Shown in pieces: positions 52,540-62,460 of a DNA stretch of 64,000 nt (position 1 is its first letter; every line of letters begins with the position of its first letter). The DNA comes from Gemmatimonas sp. (GTDB lineage: Bacteria; Gemmatimonadota; Gemmatimonadetes; Gemmatimonadales; Gemmatimonadaceae). Made by a program: the position numbers and the translations under genes. A model generated the notes under the pieces. That model was not told the DNA's origin. It saw only the letters and a list, made by a program, of their open reading frames with translations, and did no database searches. The DNA is taken from positions 20,387 to 84,386 of the forward strand of contig JAABRT010000007.1 of the NCBI GenBank assembly GCA_011390805.1, given 5' to 3'.

Positions 52540-53184
52540 ATGCGCGACTATCGATTTCAGGCCGACGAAGACAGCATTGAAGTCTTCCGGCGTTTACGTG
52601 GCGCCTGGCGCGACGTGCAGGCAACCGAACGTACCGTCACGGTGCGGCTGGCCGACGGCTCGGCTGTGCAGATCAACGTAGAGCTGCATGACATTGAGCC
52701 GGGGTTTGCGGCCACCTGCATTGTGGCCGACAGCATTACCGGACAACAGGCGCACCGTGAAATCGCCAACGCCAAACGTGCCGAGACACCGGACCTTGGC
52801 CTGGGGGGAAATGACGTCGCACTGTTCACCGGCGCCACCTGGTTGTCTTCTGCGGCCGTGGAGTCTTCTGACGCACGCGTGGACGTGAGCGGCATGGAGG
52901 CCGTTGTGCAGCAGGTTGGCACGCCGGCCGACATTCCCGCCAATGCGGAAGCCGTGTGCATTACGCACGACGCAATCGTGATCGCTTCGCCGGTTGGAAC
53001 GGGTTGCCTCATCCGCATCGCGTCGGTCGCGGGCAAGCTGGAGGTGATTACCGATCGCGCTGTCATTGCCGCCTTTCTGACAACGCGATCGTACAGCAGT
53101 GATGCTCCCGACGGCGAGGGTGATGCAAATAACACAGACGATGCAGCCAGCGAGGGCGACGCAACACCGCCTGCCGACGGATGA
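52540..53184 (+). CDS. Hypothetical protein
   Basis: Intact ORF in a co-directional gene run, MRDYRFQADEDSIEVFRRLRGAW. Confidence 0.5.
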   Translation: MRDYRFQADEDSIEVFRRLRGAWRDVQATERTVTVRLADGSAVQINVELHDIEPGFAATCIVADSITGQQAHREIANAKRAETPDLGLGGNDVALFTGATWLSSAAVESSDARVDVSGMEAVVQQVGTPADIPANAEAVCITHDAIVIASPVGTGCLIRIASVAGKLEVITDRAVIAAFLTTRSYSSDAPDGEGDANNTDDAASEGDATPPADG

Positions 53185-53237
53185 ACCGGCGCTGCACTAC
53201 AGCACAACGCATTCACACAACTCCACCGGCCTCTGAC

Positions 53238-54545
53238 ATGATTTTCCCATTGTTCACCGCGAAACCGCTGCAGCGACTGGCGCTCGTTGCCGCGCTCTTT
53301 TCGCTCGGCATCAGCAGCACCCGGCTATCGGCTCAGGTCGTTGCCGCAGCGCCAGCCAGGCAGCGCACCCCACTCGTCTGGTCCGTCCCGGCCAACGCCT
53401 ATTTCCCCTCGGAGGGAAACAACTGGGAAAAACGCTCGGCGAGCGCCGCTGGTTTTGACTCCGCGAAACTCGCGGCGGCTGTACAGTTCGCGGTGACCAA
53501 CGAAAGCGCCGCCGCACGCGATCTGGAGTTGGCACATTATCAGTCCTTTGGACGCGAACCCTTTGGCGATGCCGTTGGAGAGTTTGCGCCGCGTGGCGAT
53601 CCGGCCGGCATGGTCGTGCGTGGCGGCTACATCGTGGCCGAGTGGGGAGATGTGCACCGCGTTGACATGACGTTCAGCGTGTCCAAGAGCTTTCTCTCAA
53701 GCACCGTTGGGTTGGCCGTGGATCGCGGCATGATTCACGACGTGAATGACCGCGTGGCGCCGTACGTACCGTTTGTTGTTTCGCAGCATCCCTTGAGCGC
53801 GGGGCTGGGGGCCGATCGACCAATGCGCGGCCACCAGCTCACGCCCTTTACCGGTCCGCACAACAGCACCATTCGCTGGGATGATTTGCTCCGTCAGACG
53901 AGCGATTGGGACGGTGTCTTGTGGGGCAAGCCGGAATGGGCCGACCGCCCCGATCGGGACAACAGCACCTGGCTTACGCGTGAACGCAAAACGCCGGGCT
54001 CGGCGTACGAATACAACGACACGCGCGTGAATCTGCTTGCGCTGGCAGCCACCAACGTATGGCGTCGTCCGCTGCCGGAAGTGTTGCGCGAGCACATTAT
54101 GGATCCCATCGGTGCGTCAAACACATGGCGATGGATGGGGTACAAAACGTCGTATGTGTTGATTGACGGTCGGTCGGTTGAGGTAGTGAGCGGAGGCGGC
54201 CACTGGGGCGGCGGCATGTTCATCAGTGCGCGCGATCAGGCGCGCTTTGGCCTGCTCACGCTTCGCCGCGGGCAGTGGAACGGCGAGCAGTTGCTGAGTG
54301 AGGCATGGGTGCGCATGGCCACAACACCAACGGCACCACAGCCCACCTACGGCTACATGAACTGGTTTCTGAACACCGACGGCAAATATCTGGCCAGTGC
54401 CACGCCCATGACGTTTGCACACGTTGGCAATGGCACGAACATCATTATCGGCATTCCGGAGCACGATCTGCTCATCGTGGCGCGTTGGATCAATAACGGC
54501 TCCGTTGATGGTCTCGTGCAGCGGGTCCTGGCAGCACTGCAGTAG
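53238..54545 (+). CDS. Serine hydrolase, class C beta-lactamase family
   Basis: FSVSKSFLSSTVGLAVDRGMIHDVNDRV (SxxK), YEYND (YxN-like), GGGHWGGGMFISARDQARFGLL. Confidence 0.88.
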   Translation: MIFPLFTAKPLQRLALVAALFSLGISSTRLSAQVVAAAPARQRTPLVWSVPANAYFPSEGNNWEKRSASAAGFDSAKLAAAVQFAVTNESAAARDLELAHYQSFGREPFGDAVGEFAPRGDPAGMVVRGGYIVAEWGDVHRVDMTFSVSKSFLSSTVGLAVDRGMIHDVNDRVAPYVPFVVSQHPLSAGLGADRPMRGHQLTPFTGPHNSTIRWDDLLRQTSDWDGVLWGKPEWADRPDRDNSTWLTRERKTPGSAYEYNDTRVNLLALAATNVWRRPLPEVLREHIMDPIGASNTWRWMGYKTSYVLIDGRSVEVVSGGGHWGGGMFISARDQARFGLLTLRRGQWNGEQLLSEAWVRMATTPTAPQPTYGYMNWFLNTDGKYLASATPMTFAHVGNGTNIIIGIPEHDLLIVARWINNGSVDGLVQRVLAALQ

Positions 54546-54602
54546 CCGGCGGTTACGCGTTCGCGATTGAGCACTGACCCAACATTCTACCCTGAGCGCA
54601 TC

Positions 54603-55169
54603 ATGCCAACTACACGGCAATCTTCTACGCTGTTCGCGTTTGTGACATTATGTCTGTTGTCCGTGCCCTTGGCTGCCCAGCCGAGCACGGGCCCGGTCAT
54701 CAAGTCGGGAGGGGCAGTGTTTGATGTACCCAATCCGACCTTCGCGACGCCACTCGATATCGACTACCGCGTGGTCTTTGAAATCAACCGCGGCGCAATC
54801 GAAGCACCAGCGGGTGGTCAGGCCACGGCCAACGACCAGCTCAACACCGTGGCGCGCTTTCTGAACATGCACGCGCGGGCCGGTGTATCGCCGGAGCGCA
54901 TTCACCTGGCCGCTGTGGTGCATGGCACGGCCGGTAAAGACCTGCTCGACGACGAGACCTATCGCGCGCGCTACGGCACGGCCAATCCCAGCGCGGCGCT
55001 CATCAAGGAGCTGCTCGCGGCGGGTGTGCAAATCATTCTGTGTGGACAAACATCAATGGGCCGCGACGTACCGCGCGACCACCTGATCCCCGGCGTTCAG
55101 CTGGCATTGTCGGCAATGACGGCATTGTCGGCGCTGCAGTCCAACGGGTATGCACTCAACCCATGGTGA
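54603..55169 (+). CDS. DsrE/DsrF-like exported protein
   Basis: Signal peptide; LNTVARFLNMHARAGVSPERIHLAAVVHGTA...LIKELLAAGVQIILCGQTSMGRD. Confidence 0.8.
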   Translation: MPTTRQSSTLFAFVTLCLLSVPLAAQPSTGPVIKSGGAVFDVPNPTFATPLDIDYRVVFEINRGAIEAPAGGQATANDQLNTVARFLNMHARAGVSPERIHLAAVVHGTAGKDLLDDETYRARYGTANPSAALIKELLAAGVQIILCGQTSMGRDVPRDHLIPGVQLALSAMTALSALQSNGYALNPW

Positions 55170-55188
55170 TGTGAAGGAGTCGTTTGCA

Positions 55189-56370
55189 ATGCGTGTACGT
55201 GTGGTGCTGGTGTTGTTGGCGGCGTCGGCGCTGCTGAATGCATGCGCCGGTGTATCGCGTCCGAATGTGAGCATGGCCGATATCCGGAGCGACGCAGCGA
55301 TAGCGAGGCAGGAGCACGCGGTTGTTCGTGATTCCATGCTCACCCGCCTGGTGAGGCGGGCGCAGTCCCGCGCTGACAGTACGCTCGACATTCTCCTGCT
55401 CTCCGGTGGCGGACAGCACGGCGCCTACGGTGTGGGATACCTGCGTGGATGGTCTTCGCGTGAATCCGATCCCATGCCACGGTTTGATCTTGTCAGCGGC
55501 ATCAGCACCGGCGCCTTGCAGGCGCCGTTTGCATTGCTTGGCACACCAGCCGCGCTCGATACCATTGCGTCGCTGTACCGGGCCGCTGCCGATCGCATTG
55601 CGCCAACACTCGACTGGTGGTTCTGGCTGCGGCGTACCGGCGGATTTGTGAACACCGAACGATACGAACGCTCGCTGGCGTCGGTGTTGAACGAACGCCT
55701 GCAGGCGCAGCTGCAAGCGGAGTTCGCCCAAGGTCGTCAACTGCTGTTCTCCACGGCAGACATGGATCTGGGCATTGGTCGTATCTGGGATCTCGAAGCT
55801 GCGCTGCGCCGCGATTCCGCTCCGCTCGAGCGTGCGCGCTTGCTGCTCTACACGGCCACTGCGATTCCCGGCATTTTCCCACCGCGCGTGATTGACGGCC
55901 ACGTTCACAATGACGGAGGTGTGATTTCCAATATTCTCCCGCTGTTGTCCCTCGAAGATTTCCGCGATCTCTCGGCACGCCTCCGTGCAGCCGGTGTGCG
56001 TGGTGAGGTGAACATCCGGCTGTGGGTGATCATGAATATCTGGACGCATGCGCCGGTGCGCGTGATGAAACCGTCCAACCGCGGCGATCTCAGCGACCGC
56101 GCCAACGAAATGTTGTTCTGGGCCGCACAACCACACGCGCTGCAGCGTTTGCAGGAGTTGGCTCGCGCTGTCTCCGCCGACGTCCCGGGTTTGAGCATGC
56201 AGGTGCGCATTGCACAACCGCAGGCGTCGTTGGCCAGCGAACCCGGTGCAGACAAACTGTTTGACCGGCAATGGATGCAACGATTAGAGCAGATCGGTTA
56301 CGAACAGGCGCGCAGTAGTTCACCTTGGGATAGTGTCACGTCGTCGTACCTACGACCTGTTCGGCCCTGA
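55189..56370 (+). CDS. Patatin-like phospholipase lipoprotein
   Basis: DILLLSGGGQHGAYGVGYLRGW, LVSGISTGALQAPF (GxSxG), DGGV. Confidence 0.88.
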   Translation: MRVRVVLVLLAASALLNACAGVSRPNVSMADIRSDAAIARQEHAVVRDSMLTRLVRRAQSRADSTLDILLLSGGGQHGAYGVGYLRGWSSRESDPMPRFDLVSGISTGALQAPFALLGTPAALDTIASLYRAAADRIAPTLDWWFWLRRTGGFVNTERYERSLASVLNERLQAQLQAEFAQGRQLLFSTADMDLGIGRIWDLEAALRRDSAPLERARLLLYTATAIPGIFPPRVIDGHVHNDGGVISNILPLLSLEDFRDLSARLRAAGVRGEVNIRLWVIMNIWTHAPVRVMKPSNRGDLSDRANEMLFWAAQPHALQRLQELARAVSADVPGLSMQVRIAQPQASLASEPGADKLFDRQWMQRLEQIGYEQARSSSPWDSVTSSYLRPVRP

Positions 56371-56406
56371 TGCGCCGACTCTGACTGTCTATTCCTGATC
56401 TGGTCC

Positions 56407-57468
56407 ATGAACACTCCTGTCGCCGGAAACACCGTCGCCGAGTGGCTGATTGCGCTCGGCATTGCCGTGGCGGTTGTCTTTGCTCTGCTTGTAGTGCGAA
56501 GCTTTGCCGTCACGCGAATCAAGTCACTGGCCGATCGCACGAGTACGCGCGTTGACGATCTGCTCGCCGAGGTGCTCGCTCGCACACGTACGTTTTTTTT
56601 GATCGCCGTCGGCATTGCCGTGGCCAAAGCGTGGGTGGAAATCGTACCCGACTGGAGTGGACGACTCCGTACCGTGCTGGTGGTGGCGTTCTTTGCACAG
56701 GTCGGCATTTGGGGCACCGCCGCGGCCCGATTCGTTCTTGACAACTACCGCCGCGACAAACTCGAAAGCGACCGCGGTGCAGCGACCATGGTGGGACTGC
56801 TGCAGTTCCTCGTCATACTGCTGGTCTGGTCGGTGGTGCTGCTGCTAGCCCTCGACAATCTGGGTGTCAACATCACCGCGCTCGTTGCCGGTCTGGGTGT
56901 GGGTGGTATTGCCATTGCGCTGGCGGTGCAGAACATCCTCGGCGATTTGTTTGCGTCGCTCGCGATCATCCTCGACAAGCCCTTTGTCGTGGGCGATTTC
57001 ATCAAAGTCGGTGAAGAAGTTGGAACGGTTGAGCACATCGGTCTTAAAACCACGCGTGTATCAAGCATCTCGGGTGAACAGCTCATATTCTCCAACGCTG
57101 ACCTGCTCAGCGCACGCATTCGCAATTTCGGGCGCATGCAGGAGCGGCGTATCGTGTTCACACTTGGCGTGACATACCAGACACCACGCTCCGATCTGCA
57201 ACGCATTCCACAGTTCATTCGAGAAGCGATCGAAGCCGAGCCCGACGTACGCTTTGATCGCAGCCATTTCAGTGCGTATGGTGCGTTTTCGATTGATTTT
57301 GAGTCGGTCTATTTTGTGAAGTCGCCGGCCTACGATGTGTACATGAACGCGCAGCAGGCAATTTATCTGCGTATCCACGATGCCTTTGAGACAAACGGCA
57401 TCGAGTTCGCCTACCCCACCCAGACGCTCTTTCTCACGCGCGGTGCGTCGGAGAGCGAACAGAAGTAG
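56407..57468 (+). CDS. Mechanosensitive channel, MscS family
   Basis: ALVAGLGVGGIAIALAVQNILGDLFASLAIILDKPFVVGDFIKVGEEVGTVEHIGLKTTRVSSISGEQLIFSNADLL. Confidence 0.93.
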   Translation: MNTPVAGNTVAEWLIALGIAVAVVFALLVVRSFAVTRIKSLADRTSTRVDDLLAEVLARTRTFFLIAVGIAVAKAWVEIVPDWSGRLRTVLVVAFFAQVGIWGTAAARFVLDNYRRDKLESDRGAATMVGLLQFLVILLVWSVVLLLALDNLGVNITALVAGLGVGGIAIALAVQNILGDLFASLAIILDKPFVVGDFIKVGEEVGTVEHIGLKTTRVSSISGEQLIFSNADLLSARIRNFGRMQERRIVFTLGVTYQTPRSDLQRIPQFIREAIEAEPDVRFDRSHFSAYGAFSIDFESVYFVKSPAYDVYMNAQQAIYLRIHDAFETNGIEFAYPTQTLFLTRGASESEQK

Positions 57469-57552
57469 CGCTACTGCGTATCGGAGAGCGAACAGCAGGA
57501 ATGCCGCGGCGCGTCTGAGGCCAAACAGAAGTAGCGCTGCGGCGCGTCGGCT
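57448..57552. repeat. 33-bp tandem repeat spanning the 3' end of the mscS gene (three full copies plus partial)
   Basis: Copies start at 57448, 57481, 57514, 57547; TCGGAGAGCGAACAG(A/C)AG... and GAGGCCAAACAGAAGTAGCGCT. Confidence 0.85.
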
Positions 57553-57622
57553 ACTGCAGCTCCTTCACGTGCTTCAGTTTTTCCGTGGCTTCCGCCGCCA
57601 GCGCCCCTACAGATATCGGCCG

Positions 57623-59368
57623 CTAACCCAACAGGACGCGCGTTCCCAGCCAGAGCGCCAATACTGCGGTTGCGGCAATGCCAACTGTTGCCGCAGCGGC
57701 GCGCAGCAGCTCACCGCGCGCCGCCTCGCTGCTGCGATCACCGGTCGCGGGCCACACACCCAACGGCGATACGGCGCGCACAAACGTTGCAGTCGATTCG
57801 GCCGTTGGCGCGGGTACCAGCGCGATGGCAATGAGCATGACCACCGTACTCGACGCCGCAATCACAATCAGCTGCAACTCGTAGCTGCCCCAATCGGCCT
57901 GCCACATGATCGCGGCCGCGACCAGACCGGCAACCGCACCCGCCAGCTCCGCTTCGGCGGTCATGCGCCACCACAGCCAGCGCAACATTGTAGGCACACC
58001 AAGTGCGGCACCAAGCGCCGCCACCCAGCGCCAGGCCTGCTCGATGCGCTCAATCTGAAACGCCACCAACACAGCGCCGATCGCGAACACCACCACCGCC
58101 GTGCGCGCAATAACCACCTGGGCTGTGCTCGAGAGTTCGGGCTTCATGCGCAGCGCCACATCACTCACCACGTAAGACGCGCCCCAGTTGAAGTGCGTGT
58201 CGATGGTGCTCATGAACGCGGCCAACAAACTCACCACCAGCAAACCGAACACGCCGGGGGGCAGCAAATGAATCATGAGTGCGGGATACGCCATCTCGCG
58301 GTCACCGGCCACCAGCGTGCCAAGCGGCTCGCCGAGCACAGCCTGCTCGCTTCCCACAGGCAAAATCACCAGTGCCGCCAACGCCACCATGAGCCACGGC
58401 CAGATGCGAACACCGTACTGCAGCACAAAAAACAATCCGGCTGCCTTTTGTGCATCGTCTTCCGAACGTGCGGTGTTCAATCGCTGTTGCAGATAGCCAC
58501 CGCCGTCGGCGGGCACGTTGGCGTACGACTGCACCAGCAGATACGCGCCAAGTCCGAAGGCGCCCATCCCGATCGCCGATACCCACTCTGATTGCATCGT
58601 GGGAAACAGCTGCGTAAAGCTCAACGCATCGTTGCCGTAGGCATCACGCAAGCCGCTCAGCACACCGCGCTTCCCACCCGCGTGCGACCATGCCAGCACC
58701 GCCAGCCAGATACTGCCCACGAGGCCGAGCACAAACTGCAGCAGGTCGGTGCGGATCACGCCGCGGATACCGCCTAACGCCGAATACACCGCGACCAGCA
58801 GCACCAGCAGAATGACCGTTACCGCTTCCGACGGACCACCGAGTGCCGATTGGGCGGGTACGACGGTGCCAACCGCTGCAACAAGCCACGGCGCCCACTC
58901 ATCCCAGCGCACCAGCGGCTGCACAATTTTGCCCATGGCGCGCAGCACCCAGCCAAGAATGATCACGTTGTAAATGAGTCCGTACAGTCCCGCGCGAAAT
59001 GATCGCAGGTATCCCGATGCGCGTCCGGTGTAGCGCAGCGCAATGAACTCGGCGTCGGTGACTACGCCGGCACGCCACCAGCGGCGCGCAAAGATCATCA
59101 CAACACCGGCGTGCACCAGCAACCAGGACAGCCATAACCAGTTGCCCGACAATCCGCGCGCGGCCACGATGCCCGTGATCGCGAGTGGGGTGTCCGCAGC
59201 GAAAGTTGTCGCGGCAATCGACGTACCCGCCCACCACCACGGCAGTGAGCGATCGGCCAGAAAATAGCTTTCACGGCTCTGTCCCGCCCGTTCCCTCGCT
59301 GCAAGACCAACGCCAAGTGCGAACAGCAGATACCCGCCGATCACCAACCAGTCGAGTGTCTCTAACAC
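57623..59368 (-). CDS. Sodium:solute symporter (SSS) family transporter
   Basis: LVIGGYLLFALGVGLAARERAGQSRESYFLADRSLPWWWAGTSIAATTFAADTPLAITGIVAARG; about 13 TM segments. Confidence 0.88.
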   Translation of the reverse strand: MLETLDWLVIGGYLLFALGVGLAARERAGQSRESYFLADRSLPWWWAGTSIAATTFAADTPLAITGIVAARGLSGNWLWLSWLLVHAGVVMIFARRWWRAGVVTDAEFIALRYTGRASGYLRSFRAGLYGLIYNVIILGWVLRAMGKIVQPLVRWDEWAPWLVAAVGTVVPAQSALGGPSEAVTVILLVLLVAVYSALGGIRGVIRTDLLQFVLGLVGSIWLAVLAWSHAGGKRGVLSGLRDAYGNDALSFTQLFPTMQSEWVSAIGMGAFGLGAYLLVQSYANVPADGGGYLQQRLNTARSEDDAQKAAGLFFVLQYGVRIWPWLMVALAALVILPVGSEQAVLGEPLGTLVAGDREMAYPALMIHLLPPGVFGLLVVSLLAAFMSTIDTHFNWGASYVVSDVALRMKPELSSTAQVVIARTAVVVFAIGAVLVAFQIERIEQAWRWVAALGAALGVPTMLRWLWWRMTAEAELAGAVAGLVAAAIMWQADWGSYELQLIVIAASSTVVMLIAIALVPAPTAESTATFVRAVSPLGVWPATGDRSSEAARGELLRAAAATVGIAATAVLALWLGTRVLLG

Positions 59369-59371
59369 GCC

Positions 59372-61615
59372 TCAGCCGATGTATTCGGAGTCAGGCGCCG
59401 CCATCGCATCGAGAAACTCGCGACTCCATGCATCGACATCGTACTGCTCAACCAGCGTGGCCAGTCGTTTGATGTGCAGCGCACGCGCTTCCTGCGGCAA
59501 CACCAGCGCGTCGTGCAGGTCACGTGCCATTCCTTCCACGTCGTACGGATTGGTAAGCACCGCACCGTGCATCTCAACAGCCGCACCGGCAAACTCCGAC
59601 AACACCAACACACCCTCTCCACCGGTCACGTACTGCGCGGTGACGAACTCCTTGGCCACCAAATTCAGTCCGTCGCGCAGCGGCGTAATCCACGCGACAT
59701 CGGCAGCCGCGCTGTACGTTACCACCTCTTCAAACGGCAGCGCGCGGAAGAGATAGTGTACCGGTGTCCATTCCAACGTACCAAACCGGCCGTTGATGCG
59801 GCCTACCACCTGATCTACTGCCTCTCGCACCTCTTCGTACACTTCCATACCGGGTGCGGGAGGTGTGGTCACCATGAGCAGTGTCACCTGCTCACGCATG
59901 TCAGGGTGCGCGTCGAGCATGCGCTCAAATGCTTCAAGTTTTTGCAACGGACCTTTCACGTAGTCCAGTCGCTCCACCGATAACACAAGACGCGTGCTCT
60001 GAAAGCGCGCGCGAATGGCTTCCACCTGTACCAGCCGGTCCGGGTCGGCAAGTATGCGGTGGATGGCGCGTACGTTCACGCCCACCGGATGTGCGCCAAG
60101 CCGGATGATTCGATCGCCGCTGCGCACAACAGATGGCATGCGCGGAATCGCCAGCGCACCACCGTGCACGCGGAAACGCGGCGCACACTGCATGGTCTCC
60201 AGCACTTCGGTTGGCGCGTGCGAGCGCAGCACGTCAAGGAAGTTGGCGGCGTATCGCGGGATGTGAAATCCGATGTAGTCACACTGCGCAAGCGAGCCGA
60301 CGATCTGTCGTGCCCACGGAATCACGTTGAACACATCAGCCGGCGGAAACGACGTATGATGGAAAAATCCGATCTTCACGTCCGGACGCAGCTGCCGCAG
60401 AAACGCCGGCACCATCCAGAGGTTGTAATCGTGAATCCAGACTGTCGCGCCTACATCCGATTCGGCAGCGGCCGTTTCAGCAAAGCGTCTGTTAATCTCG
60501 AGAAAATGTTTCCAGTCGGCGTCAACAAACTTGGCGCGATCAACAAACGAAAAGATCACCGGCCAGAAGGCCTCCTTGGAGAACTTCTTGTAAAAGCGCT
60601 GCACATCATCCTGACTCAGCGGCACCTTGGCCGCCACGAGATTCGCAAAACGCTCTTCGTCAACGAGATCGTGTGACGTTGCACCCGAACCATCGTGGAA
60701 GGTGGTCCAGGCTACCCACGACCCGTGTCGGCCCGACTCAAAGCAACCAAGCAACGTTGGCACAATGCCGTTGGGGCTCGTGTGTCGACGGCGGGATACC
60801 ACGCCGTCGTGCATCTGCTCTTCGTACGGCAGGCGATGATACACCACCACGAGTTGCGCGTCGCCCGACGGACTTTCCACGGTAGGCGCGATCTTGACGC
60901 CCATCTGTTCCATGGCTTCTACAATGCCGCCAGCGCCCGGCGATGTGGCGATGTGCACGTGCTCACGCTCGCGCGTGGCTTCAATCAGCGCCGTCTCCGC
61001 CTGCCCAACCACGACACCGCGGTAACCGGTGTCGTAAAGCGAGAGATCGTTGAGCGTATCGCCGGCAACGAGCACCTGCGACTCGTCCACGCCCAGGTGG
61101 GCAACCAGCCGCTTGAGTGTATCGCCTTTGGAAACACCACGCGGCAGGACATCGAGATAACGGTCGGCACTGAGCAATACATCGACATCGAGATGAGCGA
61201 CACGCTCGGCGATCTCATCCACCTTTGCGGTGTCTTCAAGAAAGAACGAGCAGCGTCGTTCCTGCGGCACACGCTGTCGGACGAGCCCGGGCATGTCGGC
61301 CAGCGCCTGCAAAATGGGTTCCGTACCAATCCACTTGGCACTCAGCTCCCACTGCAGCGGTGTAACCGGCGAGTGGCCGTCGCCATGCAGCACGGTAGCA
61401 CCCACGTCTGCGATGATGAACTCCGGATCAGGCACCAACGGGTCGGCGAGCAATGGCAGCACGCTTTCAGCGCCGCGTCCAGTCACGTACACCAGGCGGA
61501 TCTGGTCGGTGGCGCGGATGGTGCGATATAACGTCAGCCGGTCGGCCTGGCGGCCGCCCAGGAAAGTACCGTCGAGATCGGTTGCGAGTAATAAGATGAG
61601 AACAGCCCTCTGCAA
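59372..61615 (-). CDS. HAD phosphatase - GT20 fusion, probable bifunctional glucosylglycerol-phosphate synthase/phosphatase
   Basis: N-terminal LLLATDLDGTFLGG...GDTLNDLSLY (HAD/SPP-like); C-terminal GT20 motifs VWIHDYNLWMVPAFLRQL, GFFHHTSFPPADVF, VLSVERLDYVKG, PLRDGLNLVAKEFV. Confidence 0.75.
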   Translation of the reverse strand: MQRAVLILLLATDLDGTFLGGRQADRLTLYRTIRATDQIRLVYVTGRGAESVLPLLADPLVPDPEFIIADVGATVLHGDGHSPVTPLQWELSAKWIGTEPILQALADMPGLVRQRVPQERRCSFFLEDTAKVDEIAERVAHLDVDVLLSADRYLDVLPRGVSKGDTLKRLVAHLGVDESQVLVAGDTLNDLSLYDTGYRGVVVGQAETALIEATREREHVHIATSPGAGGIVEAMEQMGVKIAPTVESPSGDAQLVVVYHRLPYEEQMHDGVVSRRRHTSPNGIVPTLLGCFESGRHGSWVAWTTFHDGSGATSHDLVDEERFANLVAAKVPLSQDDVQRFYKKFSKEAFWPVIFSFVDRAKFVDADWKHFLEINRRFAETAAAESDVGATVWIHDYNLWMVPAFLRQLRPDVKIGFFHHTSFPPADVFNVIPWARQIVGSLAQCDYIGFHIPRYAANFLDVLRSHAPTEVLETMQCAPRFRVHGGALAIPRMPSVVRSGDRIIRLGAHPVGVNVRAIHRILADPDRLVQVEAIRARFQSTRLVLSVERLDYVKGPLQKLEAFERMLDAHPDMREQVTLLMVTTPPAPGMEVYEEVREAVDQVVGRINGRFGTLEWTPVHYLFRALPFEEVVTYSAAADVAWITPLRDGLNLVAKEFVTAQYVTGGEGVLVLSEFAGAAVEMHGAVLTNPYDVEGMARDLHDALVLPQEARALHIKRLATLVEQYDVDAWSREFLDAMAAPDSEYIG

Positions 61616-61784
61616 AGGTTACGGGGCGCTCACGCCCCAACCCTTGAACGTATACAACACGACCGTTCAGGCAACCGATCAGAAACCGCTGTGAGGAAAA
61701 TCCGCCGCTTCGTGACGCGATTCTGACCTTATTTGAGCACGCGCGGTAACTTGTTGCCCACTTCCCCTCACCTGACGGTACGCC

Positions 61785-62420
61785 ATGACCCGTACTCGCC
61801 CGCTGCTGCTTGCTTCGTGCCTCACATTCGCCATGATGCTGTCTGCGGCCTGCAGCGGCGAGGAATCACCGGTTACAGATGAGCTTGCAAACGACGGCGC
61901 GGGCGCGGTTCCGTCAACTGCATCGGACAGTTTGTTTGCGAATCTTCAAACACTCTGTGGCAACGCGTATGAAGGGGAAGTGATTGAAGATTCATCGGCC
62001 GACAGTGCGTTTGCGGTGTCAACGCTCGTGATGCATGTGCGCGAATGCAACGACTCGGTGTTGCGGATTCCGTTTCACGTTGGGGAGAATCGCTCACGCA
62101 CTTGGGTGGTGAGCCGAACCGCATCGGGTTTGCGACTCAAGCACGACCACCGTCACGAAGACGGCACCGAAGATAGCGTGACGCAGTACGGTGGTGATAC
62201 GCGAACAGCGGGAACGTCGGTGTCGCAGGAGTTTCCGGCTGACGCATTCACCGCAGCACTGTTGCCTGCGGCCAGCACCAATGTCTGGACGATCGAGCTG
62301 CAGCCTGGCGCGTCGTTTGTGTACGCGCTACGCCGCGAGGGAACGGACCGTCGCTTCCGGGTGCAATTCGATCTGCGGCGCCCGGTGGCTGCTCCACCGG
62401 CGCCTTGGGGACAGCCGTAA
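61785..62420 (+). CDS. Lipoprotein of unknown function
   Basis: MTRTRPLLLASCLTFAMMLSAACSGEES: signal peptide with lipobox. Confidence 0.6.
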   Translation: MTRTRPLLLASCLTFAMMLSAACSGEESPVTDELANDGAGAVPSTASDSLFANLQTLCGNAYEGEVIEDSSADSAFAVSTLVMHVRECNDSVLRIPFHVGENRSRTWVVSRTASGLRLKHDHRHEDGTEDSVTQYGGDTRTAGTSVSQEFPADAFTAALLPAASTNVWTIELQPGASFVYALRREGTDRRFRVQFDLRRPVAAPPAPWGQP

Positions 62421-62460
62421 CCGGCGTCGCGGTAGCTCCTGGGTTGCGCAACGGATTTCA

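Noticed and set aside
55156-56280. 374-aa ORF antisense to the patatin-like gene
   Set aside because: Shadow ORF; the plus-strand frame has lipobox and patatin catalytic motifs.
57550-57622. In-frame continuation after the TAG of the SSS gene (RPISVGALAAEATEKLKHVKELQ*)
   Set aside because: Protein-like but only 23 codons; TAG is an ordinary stop for other genes in the window, so readthrough is not supported without comparative data.
60695-61531. 278-aa ORF antisense to the HAD-GT20 fusion gene
   Set aside because: Shadow ORF; the minus-strand frame has clear catalytic motifs of both domains.
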